Assembly: GCA_900545785.1 (NCBI GenBank)
Contig: URAA01000007.1
Location: 1 to 25,242, forward strand
Direction: 5' to 3'
DNA: 25,242 bases
Source: an uncultured Dialister sp.
Lineage (GTDB): Bacteria; Bacillota; Negativicutes; Veillonellales; Dialisteraceae
Both the position numbers and the translations under genes were made by a program. A model generated the notes under the pieces. It worked only from the letters and a program-made list of their open reading frames with translations, did not search any database and had not been told where the DNA came from. This document shows positions 22,343 to 25,242 of the stretch, in pieces. Positions within the stretch are counted from its first letter, which is position 1. Every line of letters begins with the position of its first letter.

Positions 22343-24078
22343 ATGAAAAAAAATACATCTTTCCCCTTGCACCGTCTCTTCCGCCTCATGTCTCCTTACT
22401 GGAGGAGCGAAGAGAAAAAATCGGCGTGGGCGCTGCTTTCGGGGATCGTTATTCTCACCGTTTCCGCCGTATATATGACCCTTCTTTTGAATGAATGGTT
22501 CAATTCTTTTTACAGCGCACTTCAAAACTACGACGGAGAAGCAGTCTATAACGGGCTTATCCGTTTCACCGGCCTTGCTTTTGCCCATATCGCTTTTGCC
22601 GTTTATTCCTACTATTTGCAGCAGGTTCTTTCTTTGCGGTGGCGGCGGTGGATGACGGAAAATACCTTTCCCGCTGGACAGGGCGGCAGATGTATTACCG
22701 TCTTGAAATGTTTTCTCCCGAAAGCGCGGACAACCCGGACCAGCGAATTTCGGAAGATATAAAAGCTTTTACCACCATGACCCTGTCCTTTATGAACGGC
22801 CTTTTACGGGCGATCACCACCATCGTCTGTTTCATCTTCGTCCTGTGGAATCTGTCGGAACCGCTTTCCTTTACTTTCCTCGGCAAAGAATTTCATATCG
22901 GCGGCTATCTTGTCTGGACAGCCCTCGCTTATTCCGTTCTCGGTACGTGGATCACTCACAAGGTGGGCCATAAGCTGGTGTCTCTCAATTTCATTCAGCA
23001 GAAACTGGAAGCGGATTTCCGTTTTTCCATGGTACGCCTTCGGGACACGGCGGAAAGTGTTGCTTTTTATGACGGCGCCGCTTCGGAAAAAGATTTCCTT
23101 TCCCGCCGGTTTTCCGATCTGTTAAAAAATACATTTCTCATCATTAAAAAACAAAAGCAGCTGTCATGGCTCACCAACAGCTACGGCCAGATTGCCATCA
23201 TATTTCCCTTTGTTGTCGCCGTTCCCCGATATTTATCAAAAAATATTTCTTTAGGGGGACTCATGCAGATCGCCAACTGTTTCGGAAAAGTGCAGGAATC
23301 CATGTCCTATTTCGTCGATGTCTATTCCTCCCTTGCAGAATGGCAGTCCTGCGTGGACCGTCTGTCTTCTTTCGATGATCATATCGGCCGCCTCTTTACG
23401 GAAACGGAAACGGCGGAAAAAGATCTCTTCCGCACCTCCTCGGAGGATCTCCTTGCTTTGGAAGACGTCACCGTTCTCGTTCCTGCTCCGGCAGATCGGG
23501 AAAAAGGAAATAAAAGCCTTCGGGTTATTTTAGAAGGAGTGAACTGCCGCATCCGCAAAGGGGAGCGGATCATCCTGAAAGGGCCGTCCGGCGCGGGGAA
23601 ATCCACCCTCCTCCGCACCCTCGCAGGATTTTGGCCCTATGCAAAAGGCCGTCTCCTTCTTCCTTCCTCAAAAGAAGCGATGTTCATTCCTCAAAAGCCC
23701 TATATTCCCATGGGCACGCTGGCGGAGGCCGCGTCCTATCCGGGGAAAACCGCAGACAACGACATTTTGATCCCTCTTTTGGAAAAATGCGGTCTTTCTC
23801 ATCTGACGGGGAAGCTTTCCGCAGAAGCCGACTGGAGCCATATTTTATCCTTGGGAGAACAGCAGAAACTGGCTTTTGTCCGCATATTCCTCAGAAAACC
23901 GAAATGGGTATTCCTTGACGAATCGACGAGCGCCGTCGATGAAGAAAGAGAGGATTCTCTCTATAAAATGCTGACCGACATGGAAAATACATCGATCATC
24001 AGCATCGGCCATCGCTCCACTTTGGACAAATGGCATACCCGGGTGATCCGCATTCGTGATAAAAAACTGGAAGGATGA
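22343..24078 (+). pseudogene. SbmA/YddA-type ABC transporter (fused membrane and ATPase), broken by a -1 frameshift
   Basis: Two overlapping frames read one protein of about 578 aa. Frame one (22343 on) gives the N-terminal membrane half, ending properly at LSLRWRRWMTE. The match then continues in the other frame as KYLSRWTGRQMYYRLE and NPDQRISEDIKAF, as in ABC_membrane_2/SbmA-like exporters. The switch falls at a run of four A's (22659-22662); five would restore the frame. The second part has Walker A (GPSGAGKST), the signature variant LSLGEQQKLAFVR, Walker B (WVFLDESTSAVDEE) and the H-loop (SIGHR). AGGGAG lies before ATG 22343. The rest looks intact, so it is a recent mutation, phase variation or a sequencing error. 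Substrates of the family include peptides and vitamins; none can be assigned. Confidence 0.85.
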
Positions 24079-24095
24079 AAATTTTCAGCCATATA

Positions 24096-24131
24096 AAAAG
24101 AGCTTTCCGAAAAAGGAAGGCTCTCTTTTAA
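24096..24131 (+). terminator. Terminator of the ABC transporter gene
   Basis: GAGCTTTCC, loop GAAAAA and GGAAGGCTC pair over 9 bp with one wobble and are followed by TCTTTTAAT. It lies about 20 nt past the stop. Confidence 0.8.
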
Positions 24132-24237
24132 TATCAAGAAAGAAAGATTCCGGTTTTCCCTTGTATTATCGTTCTTTTTCCCCTTGCAAGATGCAGGAGT
24201 GCAGGGCCGTTTCAAATTTTGATTCCGACGGAGGTCC

Positions 24238-24257
24238 TGCAGGTTGTCCGACCTGCT
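24238..24257 (-). terminator. Weak hairpin past the RibD_C-like gene
   Basis: GCAGGT, loop TGTCCG and ACCTGC form a perfect 6-bp stem directly after the stop codon. No clear T-run follows on the minus strand, so termination is doubtful. Confidence 0.3.
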
Positions 24258-24258
24258 C

Positions 24259-25047
24259 TTATTCTCGATGGGAGCGGATCATTTCCGTTACTTCCATGAA
24301 AGCGGGATCGCTGTCGAAATCGAAATCCACTTTTCCTTCCACCCGCCAGCGGATCCAGACTGCATCATCTTCCATGATTTCCACCGAAACGGGCTTGAAC
24401 AGGACGGGCTGATCTTTTGTGATTCCTTCGGCGGTCATGAAAAGAGTCTGGGTCTCCCTGCTTCCGTCCGCCGCAGGAGCGATGACTTGGCTCACTTCGT
24501 CGACGAGGCCTGCCTGAAGGAAACTCCAGTTGAGAACGGCACCGCCGCCGAGCATCATTTTGTTTACATGGAGAATGTCTTTGATTTTTTCACAGGCAAG
24601 AGGAAGATCGACCCTGTCTTTTCCGCAGATCAGATAAGAGATGCCTTTCTTTCTGAGGAAATCTTTGTACCCGTTTCCTGCTTTTTCCGTGAGAATTTCT
24701 ACGATATGGGCTTTTTTACCCCCTTCTTCCATGACAGAATCCTGCCATGCCAGTCTGCCTTTGCCGTCTACGGCAATGAGATATTGTCCCGACTCCGCGC
24801 CTTCTGCAATGAAATCTCCTTCTTCTACGAGGAGCGCATTTTCGTCAATCTCGGGCTTTTCGTAAAGCGTGTAATTGTCGTCAATGGTGGTTCTTCCGAG
24901 AATGAGAGCTTCATAACTGTACTTTTCACGCTGAACCAGATCGAAAGTATCGCCTTCGTCCTGAGCGGAAGGACGCCAGAGGTATTTTCCCATGATCTTT
25001 CCGTCCAAGCTTGTTTCCATGTGGCAAAAAATAAAAGGCCGCTTCAT
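24259..25047 (-). CDS. RibD C-terminal/dihydrofolate-reductase-fold reductase
   Basis: Predicted 262-aa NAD(P)H-dependent reductase of the RibD_C family, which includes the pyrimidine reductase step of riboflavin synthesis and many stand-alone enzymes. The start MKRPFIFCHMETSLDGKIMG matches the family's opening strand and substrate loop (S-L-D-G-K). EALILGRTTIDDNYTLYEK, GISYLICGKDRVDLPLACEKI and MMLGGGAVLNWSFLQAGLVDEV (the GG-x-x-L-x-x-x-L-x-x-x-x-L-V-D-E pattern) follow. It lacks the RibD deaminase domain, and no other rib gene is near, so a riboflavin role is uncertain. AGGAGG precedes ATG 25047. It lies downstream of the dGTPase-like gene but a terminator separates them. Confidence 0.88.
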   Translation of the reverse strand: MKRPFIFCHMETSLDGKIMGKYLWRPSAQDEGDTFDLVQREKYSYEALILGRTTIDDNYTLYEKPEIDENALLVEEGDFIAEGAESGQYLIAVDGKGRLAWQDSVMEEGGKKAHIVEILTEKAGNGYKDFLRKKGISYLICGKDRVDLPLACEKIKDILHVNKMMLGGGAVLNWSFLQAGLVDEVSQVIAPAADGSRETQTLFMTAEGITKDQPVLFKPVSVEIMEDDAVWIRWRVEGKVDFDFDSDPAFMEVTEMIRSHRE

Positions 25048-25065
25048 TTTTCCTCCTGTAAAATT

Positions 25066-25100
25066 TCAAAAAATGTTTTCCCCCTTTTCAAAAAGAGGGA
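25066..25100 (-). terminator. Terminator of the dGTPase-like gene
   Basis: On the minus strand, CCCTCTTT, loop TTGA and AAAGGGGG pair over 8 bp (one wobble) and are followed by AAAACATTTTTTG. It starts just past the stop codon. Confidence 0.65.
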
Positions 25101-25102
25101 GA

Positions 25103-25242
25103 TTATATATTCCAATATTTCGGCACATATTTGGAAGTGAATAAATTGATGGCAAAATTGTCGGTAAGGCCGCTGATATAGTCTTTCACGGCGAGGGGAA
25201 TATTTCCTCCTGCCAGCTTTTTCTGTTTTTCCGGCAACTCTT
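25103..25242 (-). CDS. dGTP triphosphohydrolase-like protein, C-terminal 46 residues
   Basis: A minus frame open to the right edge ends at TAA (25103-25105). It reads ELPEKQKKLAGGNIPLAVKD, then YISGLTDNFAINLF and TSKYVPKYWNI. The V-x-D-Y-I-x-G-M/L-T-D-x-F/Y-A pattern is typical of the C-terminal helix of bacterial dGTPase (HD superfamily), which cleaves dGTP to deoxyguanosine and triphosphate. The HD motif lies outside the window, so the family call rests on this tail. It sits upstream of the RibD_C-like gene on the same strand. Confidence 0.7.
   Translation of the reverse strand, partial: ELPEKQKKLAGGNIPLAVKDYISGLTDNFAINLFTSKYVPKYWNI

Overview
The window looks like chromosome of a diderm Firmicute of the Negativicutes, probably near Dialister, Megasphaera or Veillonella. 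The genes carry strong GGAGG-type ribosome binding sites and compact intrinsic terminators, as in Firmicutes. Two of the products, a TonB-dependent receptor and an autotransporter, need an outer membrane. An oxygen-sensitive class III ribonucleotide reductase (nrdD/nrdG) indicates an anaerobe. The genus is inference; no rRNA or tRNA is present to confirm it. I see no insertion sequence, CRISPR array or origin.

Layout. Positions 1-2521 (minus) hold most of an autotransporter whose beta-barrel runs off the left edge. Positions 3184-5214 (minus) hold a TonB-dependent receptor with a clear promoter and a Fur-like operator. Each of these surface genes is preceded by a copy of a ~97-bp repeat, and their leaders share a 14-mer. 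An azoreductase-like flavoprotein follows (5682-6329).

Positions 6460-12065 (all minus) form a likely defence or modification island: Vsr-like endonuclease, C5-cytosine methyltransferase, a 74-aa protein, a 653-aa GHKL ATPase, a 311-aa unknown protein and a 256-aa DUF6339-like protein. A terminator and an AT-rich promoter zone split it into a modification/nuclease unit and an ATPase unit. This is the most unusual part of the window.

Positions 12417-18184 (minus) hold housekeeping and redox genes: an RlmD-type rRNA methyltransferase, a flavodoxin-like lipoprotein, a nitroreductase and a class A penicillin-binding protein. Positions 15344-16117 lack a convincing gene but hold one possible 6S-like RNA and several strong hairpins. 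The divergent region 18185-18761 holds the PBP leader, a second structured-RNA candidate and the nrdD promoter. Then come nrdD-nrdG (plus), thioredoxin (minus), an ABC transporter of the SbmA/YddA type broken by a one-base frameshift (plus), a RibD_C/DHFR-fold reductase (minus) and the C-terminus of a dGTPase-like protein (minus, cut by the right edge).
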